From the NCBI RefSeq assembly GCF_014207425.1, contig NZ_JACHFF010000001.1:620001-684000 (forward strand): a DNA stretch of 64,000 nt, in the 5' to 3' direction. Numbering within the stretch: position 1 is the first letter of the stretch; every line of letters starts with the position of its first letter. The translations under genes were made by a program, and so were the position numbers. Shown here piece by piece: positions 55,455 through 64,000 of this stretch. The DNA is from Jeotgalicoccus coquinae (GTDB lineage: Bacteria > Bacillota > Bacilli > Staphylococcales > Salinicoccaceae). The notes beneath the pieces are model-generated. The model had not been told where the DNA came from. It ran no database searches and saw only the letters and a program-made list of their open reading frames with translations.

Positions 55455-55468
55455 CAAACATTTGTTCG
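55455..55468. promoter_or_regulatory. SOS box (LexA operator) 1
   Basis: CAAACATTTGTTCG, a near match to the Gram-positive LexA site CGAACN4GTTCG. First of three sites spaced by exactly 29 bases, 55 bases from the lexA start; probably autoregulates lexA. Confidence 0.85.
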
Positions 55469-55483
55469 TATTTTCATTGACTG

Positions 55484-55497
55484 CGAACAGGTGTTCT
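55484..55497. promoter_or_regulatory. SOS box (LexA operator) 2
   Basis: CGAACAGGTGTTCT, the closest of the three to the consensus CGAACN4GTTCG. Middle site, 29 bases from each neighbour. Confidence 0.9.
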
Positions 55498-55512
55498 GTT
55501 ATATTGTTATTA

Positions 55513-55526
55513 CAAACATTTGTTCT
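55513..55526. promoter_or_regulatory. SOS box (LexA operator) 3
   Basis: CAAACATTTGTTCT, 16 bases before the start of the SosA-like gene, adjacent to its ribosome site. Should block that gene most directly. Confidence 0.85.
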
Positions 55527-55541
55527 AAGGAGTGGTTAGTT

Positions 55542-55856
55542 ATGACAATAAAAGATTTCAAAACTCTCACAGGTTTATTCGCGGTAATGCTAAGCTTCGG
55601 GCTTTTATATAGTTTTAATATGGTTGAACCGGATTATGCAGAGAACATACATTCTTATGAAGAAACTGCATTTTCAGAAAATACGGATGAAAATCCAACC
55701 GAACATGAATCGAACAGCACGGTATCGGCATCATCTATTAATGAGCAGGAAGAAACAGAAGACGAAACACTGGAAGAAAATGGTGCAGCGACAGGCTTTA
55801 TCAGCAGCGGAATGCTCACAAACCAGGTCAATTATGACGTTTCAAGCAGAAATTAA
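55542..55856 (+). CDS. SosA/YneA-like SOS cell-division inhibitor
   Basis: 104 residues from the ATG at 55542 (AAGGAGTGG upstream); an in-frame start at 55491 overlaps LexA box 2. One N-terminal membrane segment (LTGLFAVMLSFGLLYSF) and an acidic, probably extracellular tail. No LysM domain, so it resembles staphylococcal SosA more than Bacillus YneA, though longer than the 77-residue S. aureus protein. The position opposite lexA behind three SOS boxes is the main evidence. Sequence itself is weakly conserved. Confidence 0.7.
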   Translation: MTIKDFKTLTGLFAVMLSFGLLYSFNMVEPDYAENIHSYEETAFSENTDENPTEHESNSTVSASSINEQEETEDETLEENGAATGFISSGMLTNQVNYDVSSRN

Positions 55857-55881
55857 CTAATAAGTGTATATATTGTCTATT

Positions 55882-55916
55882 AAAGTGCGGGACCATTTGG
55901 TTTCCGCACCTTTTTT
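55882..55916 (+). terminator. intrinsic terminator of the sosA-like gene
   Basis: Stem GTGCGG/CCGCAC with a partly paired interior, followed by TTTTTT. Confidence 0.85.
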
Positions 55917-55947
55917 ATGGTAAATTATATTGGAAAGGGTGGAGCTC

Positions 55948-56172
55948 ATGTTAGACGATCAAAAATTAAAACGTCTCAACCAGCTAGCTAAGTTAAAACG
56001 TGAAGATAAAATATCTGAAACGGAACTTAAAGAGCTTGCAGGGTTGAGAGAAGAATATTTATCCAACTTTAGAAATACATTTAAGAACCAGATTAAAAAC
56101 ACTAAAGTTATTGATCCGGAAGGTAAAGATGTAACCCCTGACAAAATTAAGGCATTACGCAACAAAAAATAA
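55948..56172 (+). CDS. ynzC: DUF896 family protein YnzC
   Basis: 74 residues from the ATG at 55948 (GGTGGAG upstream); an earlier TTG at 55930 is inside that site. Two-helix DUF896 protein (LKRLNQLAKLKREDKISETELKELAGLREEYL split by a turn). Bacillus YnzC lies in the same place between the SOS genes and tkt, so the order is conserved. Function unknown. Confidence 0.85.
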   Translation: MLDDQKLKRLNQLAKLKREDKISETELKELAGLREEYLSNFRNTFKNQIKNTKVIDPEGKDVTPDKIKALRNKK

Positions 56173-56204
56173 TAATGTAGAGAATTTAAAGGAGTCGAGA
56201 GTAA

Positions 56205-58190
56205 ATGTCATTTGATAAGACTGACTTATTAGCGGTCAATACGATCCGTTCTTTAAGTATTGATGCAATTGAAAAAGCAAACTCGGGTCACCCGGGACTG
56301 CCTATGGGCGCTGCACCAATGGCGTACGTATTATGGCAGAAACATTTAAACTTTAACCCGAAAAATGTTGACTGGTTTAACAGAGACCGTTTCGTACTGA
56401 GTGCAGGACACGGTTCAATGTTAATCTACAGCCTTTTACATCTTTCAGGTATTTTGGAAATGGATGACTTAAAGGAATTCAGACAATACGAATCTAAAAC
56501 TCCGGGACACCCTGAGTTTAAACATACAGACGGCGTGGAAGTTACTACCGGTCCGCTTGGACAGGGCTTCGCAATGAGTGTCGGTATGGCGATGGCTGAA
56601 ACACACCTGAACTCTGTATTTAATTCAGATGATCATAAAGTCGTTGACCACTATACTTATGTACTTGCTTCAGACGGAGACCTTATGGAAGGTATCTCTC
56701 ATGAAGCTGCGTCACTTGCAGGACACTTAGGTCTGAACAAACTGATCGTTCTTTACGATTCAAATGATATTTCACTCGACGGAGATCTTGACATGAGCTT
56801 CTCTGAAGACGTTGCAGGACGCTTTAAAGCATATAACTGGAACTACCTGCGCGTAGAAGACGGCAACGATCTGAATGCAGTTGACAAAGCAATTGAAGAT
56901 GCTAAACGAAGCGATAAACCGACACTGATCGAAGTGAAGACGGTTATCGGATTCGGTGCACCGACTAAGTCAGGTAAATCGGATTCACACGGTGCACCGC
57001 TAGGTGCAGAAGAACGCCAGGGTGCTTATGAAGCATACGGTCTGGACCACTCGAAAACTTTCGATGTGCATGAATCAGTTTACGCACGTTTTGAAGAAAC
57101 TTTAACTGCACGCGGTGAGAAAGCTGAAGCGGCATGGAACGACATGATGGAATCATACAAAGCGGCAGATGAAGCGAAATACAACGACTTCACAGCTGCT
57201 GTTACACGTGAGCTGTCTGACGACTACGCTCAAAACCTGCCTGTTTATGAAGCGGGAACTAAAAAAGCGACACGCGGCAACTCGGGGGATATGATTCAGG
57301 AATTATCCAGATCAATTCCTACATTTTTCGGCGGTGCGGCTGACCTTGCAGGAAGTAACAAAACGAACGTTAAAGACGAATCTGACTACGCAAAAGACAA
57401 CTACGGCGGACGCAACATCTGGTTCGGCGTAAGAGAATTTGCCATGGCTGCTGCAATTAACGGTATGGCTGCCCACGGCGGACTTTATCCGTATGCTGGA
57501 ACGTTCTTCGTATTCAGTGACTACCTGAAGCCTGCAGTACGTCTGAGTGCTCTGATGAAGTTACCGGTAACTTACGTCTTCACACACGACTCGATCGCTG
57601 TCGGTGAAGACGGACCGACTCATGAGCCTGTTGAACAGCTTGCGGGTCTTCGTGCAATTCCTAACCTGAACGTTATTCGTCCGGCAGACGGCAACGAAAC
57701 ACGTGCAGCATGGAAAGTGGCAATGGAATCTGAAGATACTCCGACAGCATTAGTACTGACTCGTCAGGACCTTACTGTACTGGATGTAGCAGAAGATAAA
57801 ATCGAAGAAGGCGTTCGCCGCGGCGGATACCTTGCATACGACGGCGGAGACGACGCTATTGTGTTCGCAACAGGAAGTGAAGTATCACTTGCTGTTGAAA
57901 CAGCACAGAAATTAGCTGAAGACGGCGTTAATATTAAAGTGGCATCGATTCCTAACGTGCAGGCATTCCTTCAGCAGGATGAAGAGTACATTGAATCGGT
58001 ATTAAATACCGACATTGATAACCGGACAGCGGTTGAAATGGCTGCGAGCCTCGGCTGGCACAGATTTGTCGGCATTAAAGGCAAGCTTTTAACAATCGAT
58101 ACATTCGGTGCGAGTGCACCGGGCGGAGAAGTTGTTGAACGTTACGGCTTTACAGTTGAAAACCTGGCAAACATTGTACGCAATAAATAA
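56205..58190 (+). CDS. tkt: transketolase
   Basis: 661 residues, ATG with AAGGAGTC upstream. Thiamine-diphosphate enzyme: [60 protein letters not shown], and the pyrimidine-domain [26 protein letters not shown] with [16 protein letters not shown]. Links glycolysis and the pentose phosphate path. Full length. Confidence 0.96.
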   Translation: MSFDKTDLLAVNTIRSLSIDAIEKANSGHPGLPMGAAPMAYVLWQKHLNFNPKNVDWFNRDRFVLSAGHGSMLIYSLLHLSGILEMDDLKEFRQYESKTPGHPEFKHTDGVEVTTGPLGQGFAMSVGMAMAETHLNSVFNSDDHKVVDHYTYVLASDGDLMEGISHEAASLAGHLGLNKLIVLYDSNDISLDGDLDMSFSEDVAGRFKAYNWNYLRVEDGNDLNAVDKAIEDAKRSDKPTLIEVKTVIGFGAPTKSGKSDSHGAPLGAEERQGAYEAYGLDHSKTFDVHESVYARFEETLTARGEKAEAAWNDMMESYKAADEAKYNDFTAAVTRELSDDYAQNLPVYEAGTKKATRGNSGDMIQELSRSIPTFFGGAADLAGSNKTNVKDESDYAKDNYGGRNIWFGVREFAMAAAINGMAAHGGLYPYAGTFFVFSDYLKPAVRLSALMKLPVTYVFTHDSIAVGEDGPTHEPVEQLAGLRAIPNLNVIRPADGNETRAAWKVAMESEDTPTALVLTRQDLTVLDVAEDKIEEGVRRGGYLAYDGGDDAIVFATGSEVSLAVETAQKLAEDGVNIKVASIPNVQAFLQQDEEYIESVLNTDIDNRTAVEMAASLGWHRFVGIKGKLLTIDTFGASAPGGEVVERYGFTVENLANIVRNK

Positions 58191-58257
58191 GCATTGAATT
58201 TAAATGCCCGTTAATGTAAACTAAATAGTGGTTTACACGGAAAAGAGGTGAGCATTT

Positions 58258-58500
58258 TTGGCGACTTGGATATGGATACTAATTGTAATCGTAGCCCTGA
58301 TTGGTGGTTTCGCATTAGGATTTTGGATCTCTAGAAAATATATGATGGATTACTTGGAGAAGAACCCTCCTATTAATGAAGACATGCTCAGAATTATGAT
58401 GATGCAGATGGGACAAAAACCTTCGCAGAAGAAAATTAATCAAATGCTGAGTATGATGAATAAATCATCAGAACAAGCTAAAAAAGACAAGAAGAAGTAA
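58258..58500 (+). CDS. yneF: UPF0154 membrane protein YneF
   Basis: 80 residues, TTG start (GAGGTGAGCATTT upstream). One N-terminal membrane helix ([19 protein letters not shown]), then a short hydrophilic domain typical of UPF0154 ([22 protein letters not shown]). The position after tkt matches Bacillus and Staphylococcus. Confidence 0.92.
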   Translation: MATWIWILIVIVALIGGFALGFWISRKYMMDYLEKNPPINEDMLRIMMMQMGQKPSQKKINQMLSMMNKSSEQAKKDKKK

Positions 58501-58511
58501 ATATTGAAGAG

Positions 58512-58542
58512 AACACGCACTTTTTAAAAGTGCGTGTTTTTT
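58512..58542 (+). terminator. intrinsic terminator
   Basis: Stem AACACGCACTTTT/AAAAGTGCGTGTT and T-run. Confidence 0.93.
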
Positions 58543-58630
58543 ATATTTATTTAAAGTTTTAGAAAATTATTGCAATTTTGTTATCGGCATGGATATAATT
58601 AATTTATCAAACCAAGGGGGTAAAGCATCA

Positions 58631-60310
58631 ATGAAAAACAAAAATTTTTTAGCATTTCTTGTAATCGCTTTCTTACTTGTCATGGCAGCATGTTCAAGTG
58701 ATGAGAATGTCGATGAAGAAGCAGGTGGCGGCGACGCTGCTGAAGGTGAAAAAACAGGGGATTTAACAATTGGAACAATGGCGGAAATGGTAACGACGGA
58801 TCCACATGGATCGAACGACTCTGCTTCACGCCAAGTAAGAGCGAACATATATGAAACTTTAGTATTCCAGGACGTGGATATGTCATTATCACCGGGTCTT
58901 GCGACAGAATACGAACAAGTTGATGAAACAACATGGAATTTTAAACTTCGTGAGGGTACGACTTTCCACAACGGTGAAGATTTCACTGCGGAAGACGTAG
59001 TTGCAACATTTGATCGTGTACAGGATGAAGCAATGGCATCACCGGTACTTTTCCTTTTCGAAATGATTGAGGAAATCGAAGTTGTAAGTGATTACGAAAT
59101 TAATATTCATACATCAATTCCATTTGCACCGTTAGCGAGTCATCTTGCTCACAACACAGGCGGAATTATTTCAAAAGCTACAATTGACGCAGATTATCAG
59201 GCGGCATTGGATGCTGCCGGCAGTGAGGTTACTCTTGAAGAGTACTATGAATTACGTGAAGCGGGCGGAGACGACTACGACAGCGTTAAAGAGGAAATCG
59301 GCGAACACCTCGGTACTGTAGTGGCAAATGAGCCGAACGGAACGAACCATCTTAAATTCGTTTCACGCAGCGCGGGCGACTCAGTAGTATTGGAGAAGTT
59401 CGAAGACTTTAAAGGCGGCGACCGCTACTTTGAAAATGTAACGTTTAAAGTAATTCCTGAAAACGGAGCACGTATGGCAGAACTTGAGACAGGCGGAATC
59501 CAGGTTGCAACCGATGTGGATTCATCAAACATGGAGAGAGTTGAAAACGGAGCGGATACTGCGGTAACTGCAGCAGATTCAGTACGTATGTCATATCTCG
59601 GTTTTAACATTAATAAAGAACCGTTCAACGATGAAAAAGTCCGACAGGCAATTTCTTACGCGATTGACCGTGAAGAAATTGTTGCGGGTGTTTACGATAA
59701 CATGGGGATGCCGGCTAAAGGACCTTTAGCTCCGGACGTATGGGGTTACTCTGAAGACCTTGAAGGACAGGAATACGATATTGAAAAGGCGAAAGAGATT
59801 TTAGCTGAAACAGATGTTGCAGACGGATTTGATACAACAATCTGGGTAAACGATGATCAGCAGATTATCGATACAGCTGTATACATTCAAAGTGAACTTG
59901 CTGAACTTAACATCAATGTTGAGATTGAGCAGTTCGAGTGGGGCGCGTACTTGGAAACACTGGCACAAGGTAACCACGAAATGTTCATTCTCGGATGGAC
60001 AACAGTAACAGGTGACGCGGACTACGGTCTGTATGCACTGTTCCACTCTAAAAACCAGGGTGCGGCAGGTAACCGTGTGTTTTATGACAACCCTGAAATA
60101 GATGAATTGTTAGATGCAGGACGCGCAGAAATAGATGATGACGCACGTCAGCAGATTTACACTGACATTGAAAACATTCTTGTAGAAGATTCACCGTCAG
60201 CGTATCTGTTCCACGCACAGTTTGCAGCAGGCTATAATGAATCAGCTGTAAGCGGTATTGAAGTGGATCCGGCAGGCGGACTGCACTTTAAAGATGTAAG
60301 ATTTAAATAA
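58631..60310 (+). CDS. OppA-like solute-binding lipoprotein (copy 1)
   Basis: 559 residues from the ATG at 58631 (AAGGGGGTAA upstream); an earlier ATG at 58589 would precede the signal. Signal peptide with lipobox VMAACSSDENVDE. SBP family 5 (peptide/nickel/oligopeptide binding): LRVREGTTFHNGEDF-type start (KLREGTTFHNGEDFTAEDVV), then AISYAIDREEIVAGVYDN and DYGLYALFHS. No permease or ATPase gene is adjacent. A close paralogue follows. Confidence 0.88.
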   Translation: MKNKNFLAFLVIAFLLVMAACSSDENVDEEAGGGDAAEGEKTGDLTIGTMAEMVTTDPHGSNDSASRQVRANIYETLVFQDVDMSLSPGLATEYEQVDETTWNFKLREGTTFHNGEDFTAEDVVATFDRVQDEAMASPVLFLFEMIEEIEVVSDYEINIHTSIPFAPLASHLAHNTGGIISKATIDADYQAALDAAGSEVTLEEYYELREAGGDDYDSVKEEIGEHLGTVVANEPNGTNHLKFVSRSAGDSVVLEKFEDFKGGDRYFENVTFKVIPENGARMAELETGGIQVATDVDSSNMERVENGADTAVTAADSVRMSYLGFNINKEPFNDEKVRQAISYAIDREEIVAGVYDNMGMPAKGPLAPDVWGYSEDLEGQEYDIEKAKEILAETDVADGFDTTIWVNDDQQIIDTAVYIQSELAELNINVEIEQFEWGAYLETLAQGNHEMFILGWTTVTGDADYGLYALFHSKNQGAAGNRVFYDNPEIDELLDAGRAEIDDDARQQIYTDIENILVEDSPSAYLFHAQFAAGYNESAVSGIEVDPAGGLHFKDVRFK

Positions 60311-60317
60311 TATGGAA

Positions 60318-60356
60318 GTACCCTTTATCGGCCTTGTGCTGATAAAGGGTATTTTT
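60318..60356 (+). terminator. intrinsic terminator
   Basis: Stem TACCCTTTATC/GATAAAGGGTA followed by TTTTT. Confidence 0.93.
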
Positions 60357-60470
60357 ATGCAATTTACCGCTTTAATTTTAAACTTTATACGAAATCGAAT
60401 TATTATATTGTATAAATTCTTTATTTTCTATATAATTAAAATTATCAAAATATTTTGGGGGTTAACAAAA

Positions 60471-62162
60471 ATGGTAAAAAGAGGATTTAAGTATTTTCTT
60501 TTACTCACTGTAGTACTGGTATTGGCTGCATGTTCAAGCGATGAAAATGTAGACGAGGCTGCAGGCGGGGAAGGCAGTACAGAAGAAGGGGCAGGCGGAA
60601 CGATTAATATCGGGATGTCTGAAGATATGGTAACAGTCGATCCGCACGGTTCGAATGACTCGGCAAGTGCGCAGATCAGACGTAATATTTACGAATCTTT
60701 AATTTTCCAGGATGAAGCACTCGAACTGACTCCGGGTCTTGCAACTGAATGGGAAGCGACAGAAGATAATGTTTGGAATTTCAAATTGCGTGAAGGTACG
60801 ACGTTCCACAGCGGGCAGGAATTTACTGCTGCTGACGTGAAAGCGACAATTGACCGCGTTAATGACCCGGCTGTTGCATCACAGGTTGCATTCCTTTACG
60901 AAATGATTGAAGAAGTTGAAATAGTTGGAGATTACGAAGTTAACTTACATACAGAATATGCCTTCGCTCCATTACCTGCGCACTTATCACATAACGCAGG
61001 GGGAATTATGAGTAAGGATTTAATCGACAGAGACTACCAGGCGGCACTTGATGAGGCCGGCAGTGATGTCACTTTAGAAGAATACTATGAATTACGTGAA
61101 GAAGGCGGAGAAGAGTTCCAGGCTGTTGCTGATGAAATCAGCGAGCACATCGGGTCAGTAACCGGTGCTGAAACAGATGGTACAAACCACCTTCAGCTTG
61201 CAGACCGTTCACCGGGTGACTCGGTAACATTAAGCAGATTCGATGATTTCCAAAATGGAGAACGTGAATTTGACGAAGTGATCTTCAGAGTTATTCCTGA
61301 AACTCAGGCGCGTTTAGCTGAGCTTGATACAGGCGGTATTGATATTGCGAACGAAATCGATACAGCAAGTGCAGAGCGTATTCAAAATGGCGATGCGACT
61401 GAATTAATTGAAAGTGAATCAGTACGTATGAACTACTTAGGATTTAACATGGAGAAAGAACCGTTTGATGATCCGCTGGTACGTCAGGCAATTGCACATG
61501 CAGTTGACCGCGATGAAATCATTAACGGTGTGTACGACGGATACGGTATTACAGCACAAAGCCCGTTAGCTCCGGATGTCTGGGGTTATGACGAAGGACT
61601 TGAAAGCATCGACGTTGACGTTGAGCGTGCTAAAGAATTGTTAAGCGAATCAAGTCAGCCGGACGGCTTTAAGACAACGCTGTGGGTGAACGACGATGCG
61701 GCGATTGTGGACTCGGCTGTGTATATCCAGAATGCTTTAAGCGAAATTGGAATTACAGTAGAAGTTCAGCAGTCTGAATGGGGTGCATTCCTTGATCAGA
61801 CAGCTAACGGGGAACACGATATGTTTATCCTTGGGTGGACAACAGTAACAGCTGATGCCGACTATGGTCTGTATGCATTATTCCACTCGAAAAACTTTGG
61901 TGCTCCGGGTAACCGTTCATTCTATAAAAACGAAGAAGTCGATACTTTACTGGATGAAGGACGCACAAATCCGGATGAAGCAGGACGTCAGGATGCGTAC
62001 AGCGAAGTGCAGCAGATTCTGATTGACGATTCACCGGCAGTGTATCTTAACCACACAAGCTTCCTGCTTGGTGTTAATACAGACGGCGTCAGCAATATCG
62101 GTCTTGACCCTGTCGGGAATATCAGACTTGAGAATGCCTCTTTCAGTACGGAAGAAGAATAA
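60471..62162 (+). CDS. OppA-like solute-binding lipoprotein (copy 2)
   Basis: 563 residues from the ATG at 60471 (TTGGGGG upstream); a longer frame from 60312 overlaps a terminator. Lipobox VLAACSSDENVDE is almost identical to copy 1, and KLREGTTFHSGQEF, QAIAHAVDRDEIINGVY and DYGLYALFHS match. A tandem duplication with divergence in the ligand-binding part. Each gene has its own terminator. Confidence 0.88.
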   Translation: MVKRGFKYFLLLTVVLVLAACSSDENVDEAAGGEGSTEEGAGGTINIGMSEDMVTVDPHGSNDSASAQIRRNIYESLIFQDEALELTPGLATEWEATEDNVWNFKLREGTTFHSGQEFTAADVKATIDRVNDPAVASQVAFLYEMIEEVEIVGDYEVNLHTEYAFAPLPAHLSHNAGGIMSKDLIDRDYQAALDEAGSDVTLEEYYELREEGGEEFQAVADEISEHIGSVTGAETDGTNHLQLADRSPGDSVTLSRFDDFQNGEREFDEVIFRVIPETQARLAELDTGGIDIANEIDTASAERIQNGDATELIESESVRMNYLGFNMEKEPFDDPLVRQAIAHAVDRDEIINGVYDGYGITAQSPLAPDVWGYDEGLESIDVDVERAKELLSESSQPDGFKTTLWVNDDAAIVDSAVYIQNALSEIGITVEVQQSEWGAFLDQTANGEHDMFILGWTTVTADADYGLYALFHSKNFGAPGNRSFYKNEEVDTLLDEGRTNPDEAGRQDAYSEVQQILIDDSPAVYLNHTSFLLGVNTDGVSNIGLDPVGNIRLENASFSTEEE

Positions 62163-62174
62163 GATAAATAATTG

Positions 62175-62212
62175 TACCCGGACGGGAGTTAACACTCTGT
62201 CCGGGTATTTTT
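62175..62212 (+). terminator. intrinsic terminator
   Basis: Stem TACCCGGAC/GTCCGGGTA followed by TTTTT. Confidence 0.93.
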
Positions 62213-62339
62213 ATCGTCTGCAGATACAGTCATTAATTAATGGAAAACGTATTCACTCACTTTCTTAAACTTATCAGCTAGTAATAAGTAATTCGGAATA
62301 GTATAATGAACAGCGATTATTATATTAGAGGAGATTACT

Positions 62340-63878
62340 ATGAATAAGAGTTTAAAAGAGAAACGTTCAGTTCTCGACTGGATAGAAATTACCGGTAATA
62401 AGCTCCCGCATCCGGTAACGATATTTTTAATTTTTACATTGCTGGTTATTTTAATTTCTCACGTTTTATACTTGTCTGGTGTTAACGTCAGCTATGTGGG
62501 AATTAATCCCGAATCAGGTGAACGTGAAGAACTGACAGTTCACGCGGTCAGTCTGATGACCGGGGACGGCATCAGGTTTATTTTTACGAGTGTCGTTGAG
62601 AACTTCACAACGTTCGTGGCACTTGGTCCTGTGCTTGTTGCGATGATCGGTGTCGGTGTAGCAGAGAAGAGCGGCTACATCAGCGCATTAATGACCAACG
62701 TCGTAACGAAAGCACCGCGCAAATTCGTCACGCCGATTGTAGTATTTATGGGTGTGATGTCAAACGTGGCAGCGAGTGTCGGCTACGTCGTGCTGGTACC
62801 GCTTGGTGCGATTATATTCCTCGGATTCCGCCGTCATCCGCTGGCAGGTCTTGCAGCAGCATTTGCCGGAGTAGCGGGAGGGTATTCAGCCAACCTGTTA
62901 ATCGGTACGAATGATCCGCTTCTGTCAGGTATAACGACTGAAGCGGCGGGAATTCTAGATGCGTCTTACGTTGTACAGGCGACGGATAACTGGTTCTTCA
63001 TGTTTGCTTCGACATTCCTTATCGTAATTCTGGGTACATTAATTACGGATAAGATTGTTGAACCGCGTCTTAAGAAATTTAATTTTGAATCAGAGGAAAT
63101 CAGTGAGAACAAAGCCTTAAACAAACAGGAAAAACGTGCTTTAAACTGGGCAAACGTTTCAGCAGCCGTAACAGTACTTGCGATTTTAAGTCTTGTGGCC
63201 TTCCCCGGTTCACCGCTGCGCGGTGAAGATGGCGGAATTGTCGGCTCGCCGTTTATCTCGAGTATTATCTTTATAATGATGCTTGTCTTCCTGGTGCCGG
63301 GACTTGTCTACGGTGCAGTGAACAAGACGATTAAAAACGATAAAGATGCAGTGAAACTGATGGACTCATCGCTATCGACGATGGCAGGGTTTATCGTGCT
63401 GATATTCTTTGCAGCACAGTTCGTTTCACTGTTTAATTATTCGAACCTTGGAACGATTATTGCAGTTAACGGTGCAGGTCTGCTTGAGAATTTAAATATC
63501 GGGGCAATGCCGGTGCTTGTAGTGTTTATTATAATTACTACATTGATTAACCTGGCAATTGCAGCAGATTCTGCGAAGTGGGCAATTATGGCGCCGATTT
63601 TCGTTCCGATGTTTATGCAGCTCGGCATCGCGCCTGAAGTGACTCAGGTTGCATACAGAATCGGTGACTCATCGACGAATATCATTTCGCCGCTGATGCC
63701 GTTCTTCCCGCTGATTGTTGCATTTGCTCAGCGTTACGGTAAAGAAAATGGTATCGGTACAGTGATTTCATTAATGCTGCCGTACTCGGTAGTGTTCCTG
63801 ATTGCATGGACGATTATGTTCGTTATCTGGATGATGCTCGGAATTCCGGTAGGTCCCGGAACAAATCTTTCATATTAA
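62340..63878 (+). CDS. AbgT-family transporter (p-aminobenzoyl-glutamate or drug efflux type)
   Basis: 512 residues, ATG with AGGAGATTA upstream. Begins VLDWIEITGNKLPHPVTIFLIF; family motifs GYSANLLIGTNDPLLSGITTEAA (in two halves) and AADSAKWAIMAPIFVPMFMQLG are present, as is SSTNIISPLMPFFPL. AbgT proteins import folate breakdown products or export sulfonamides, driven by ions. About 12 membrane segments. Neighbouring OppA-like genes hint at a peptide or dipeptide link, but this is inference. Confidence 0.88.
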   Translation: MNKSLKEKRSVLDWIEITGNKLPHPVTIFLIFTLLVILISHVLYLSGVNVSYVGINPESGEREELTVHAVSLMTGDGIRFIFTSVVENFTTFVALGPVLVAMIGVGVAEKSGYISALMTNVVTKAPRKFVTPIVVFMGVMSNVAASVGYVVLVPLGAIIFLGFRRHPLAGLAAAFAGVAGGYSANLLIGTNDPLLSGITTEAAGILDASYVVQATDNWFFMFASTFLIVILGTLITDKIVEPRLKKFNFESEEISENKALNKQEKRALNWANVSAAVTVLAILSLVAFPGSPLRGEDGGIVGSPFISSIIFIMMLVFLVPGLVYGAVNKTIKNDKDAVKLMDSSLSTMAGFIVLIFFAAQFVSLFNYSNLGTIIAVNGAGLLENLNIGAMPVLVVFIIITTLINLAIAADSAKWAIMAPIFVPMFMQLGIAPEVTQVAYRIGDSSTNIISPLMPFFPLIVAFAQRYGKENGIGTVISLMLPYSVVFLIAWTIMFVIWMMLGIPVGPGTNLSY

Positions 63879-63884
63879 AAATGG

Positions 63885-63913
63885 TAAAGCCGCAGATTGT
63901 CTGCGGCTTTTTT
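63885..63913 (+). terminator. intrinsic terminator
   Basis: Stem AAAGCCGCAGA/TCTGCGGCTTT with a short loop and T-run. Confidence 0.93.
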
Positions 63914-64000
63914 CATCCTTCCGAATTATTTCAATTTCCGAAATATATGGTAAAATTTAAAGTGATACAGAGGTGTCGAAACAAGGGGGAGTAAACGCAT

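Noticed and set aside
63936..64000. A further gene starting at the right edge
   Set aside because: A ribosome-site-like AAGGGGGAG and an AT at the last bases suggest a start codon just beyond the window, but no coding sequence is inside it.

Overview
This window looks like a chromosome segment of a low-GC Gram-positive coccus of the Staphylococcaceae, perhaps a Jeotgalicoccus- or Salinicoccus-like genus; the genus cannot be proven from the sequence alone. Supporting evidence is an LPXTG surface protein, a TcaA-like zinc-ribbon membrane protein, a PHP-type CpsB/CapC phosphatase, and the Bacillus/Staphylococcus gene order lexA - sosA/yneA-like - ynzC - tkt - yneF.

Region 1 (1-14 kb) is very AT-rich, uses AGA-type arginine codons and begins with a frameshifted IS3-family transposase, so it looks like an accessory island. 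It holds two divergently placed paralogues of an asparagine-synthetase-like enzyme that lack the glutaminase cysteine, a heparinase II/III-like protein, an Asp2-like alpha/beta hydrolase, two cyanophycin-synthetase-type ATP-grasp ligases (one interrupted by an in-frame TAA), a GNAT acetyltransferase, and two lipoprotein + DUF218/YdcF gene pairs. The two lipoproteins share a module of about 85 residues with the C-terminus of the Asp2-like hydrolase. I infer an undescribed system that builds or modifies an amidated or peptide-linked surface polymer or small peptide.

Region 2 (14-24 kb) carries a repeat-bearing LPXTG protein, a protein with a C-terminal GIY-YIG domain, four zinc-ribbon proteins in 3.5 kb (two small soluble, two membrane, one TcaA-like), a fragment of an old-yellow-enzyme gene, a CapC/YwqE-type phosphatase and a PPOX-family protein.

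Region 3 (24-43.5 kb) is a large allantoin-catabolism locus: pucG, two MFS transporters, a DASS/SLC13 carrier with a cre site, pucR, allB, allC, allE, two tandem allD-like genes, and the oxamate carbamoyltransferase set fdrA-ylbE-ylbF (allFGH) followed by a carbamate kinase. Together they should take allantoin to oxalurate and then to oxamate plus carbamoyl phosphate, giving ATP.

Region 4 (43.5-64 kb) is mostly housekeeping: three YkvI-type membrane proteins, a NERD-domain protein, SelO, DedA, panE/panB/panC, a CAP-domain protein, the lexA/sosA SOS locus with three operators spaced exactly 29 bp, transketolase, two tandem OppA-like lipoproteins and an AbgT-type transporter.

The most unexpected non-coding signal is a set of five intergenic arrays of palindromic repeats (about 26.6, 28.5, 33.4, 46.0 and 54.6 kb). 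Their sequences differ, but all have a period of exactly 41 bp, and most lie between convergent genes outside the terminators.
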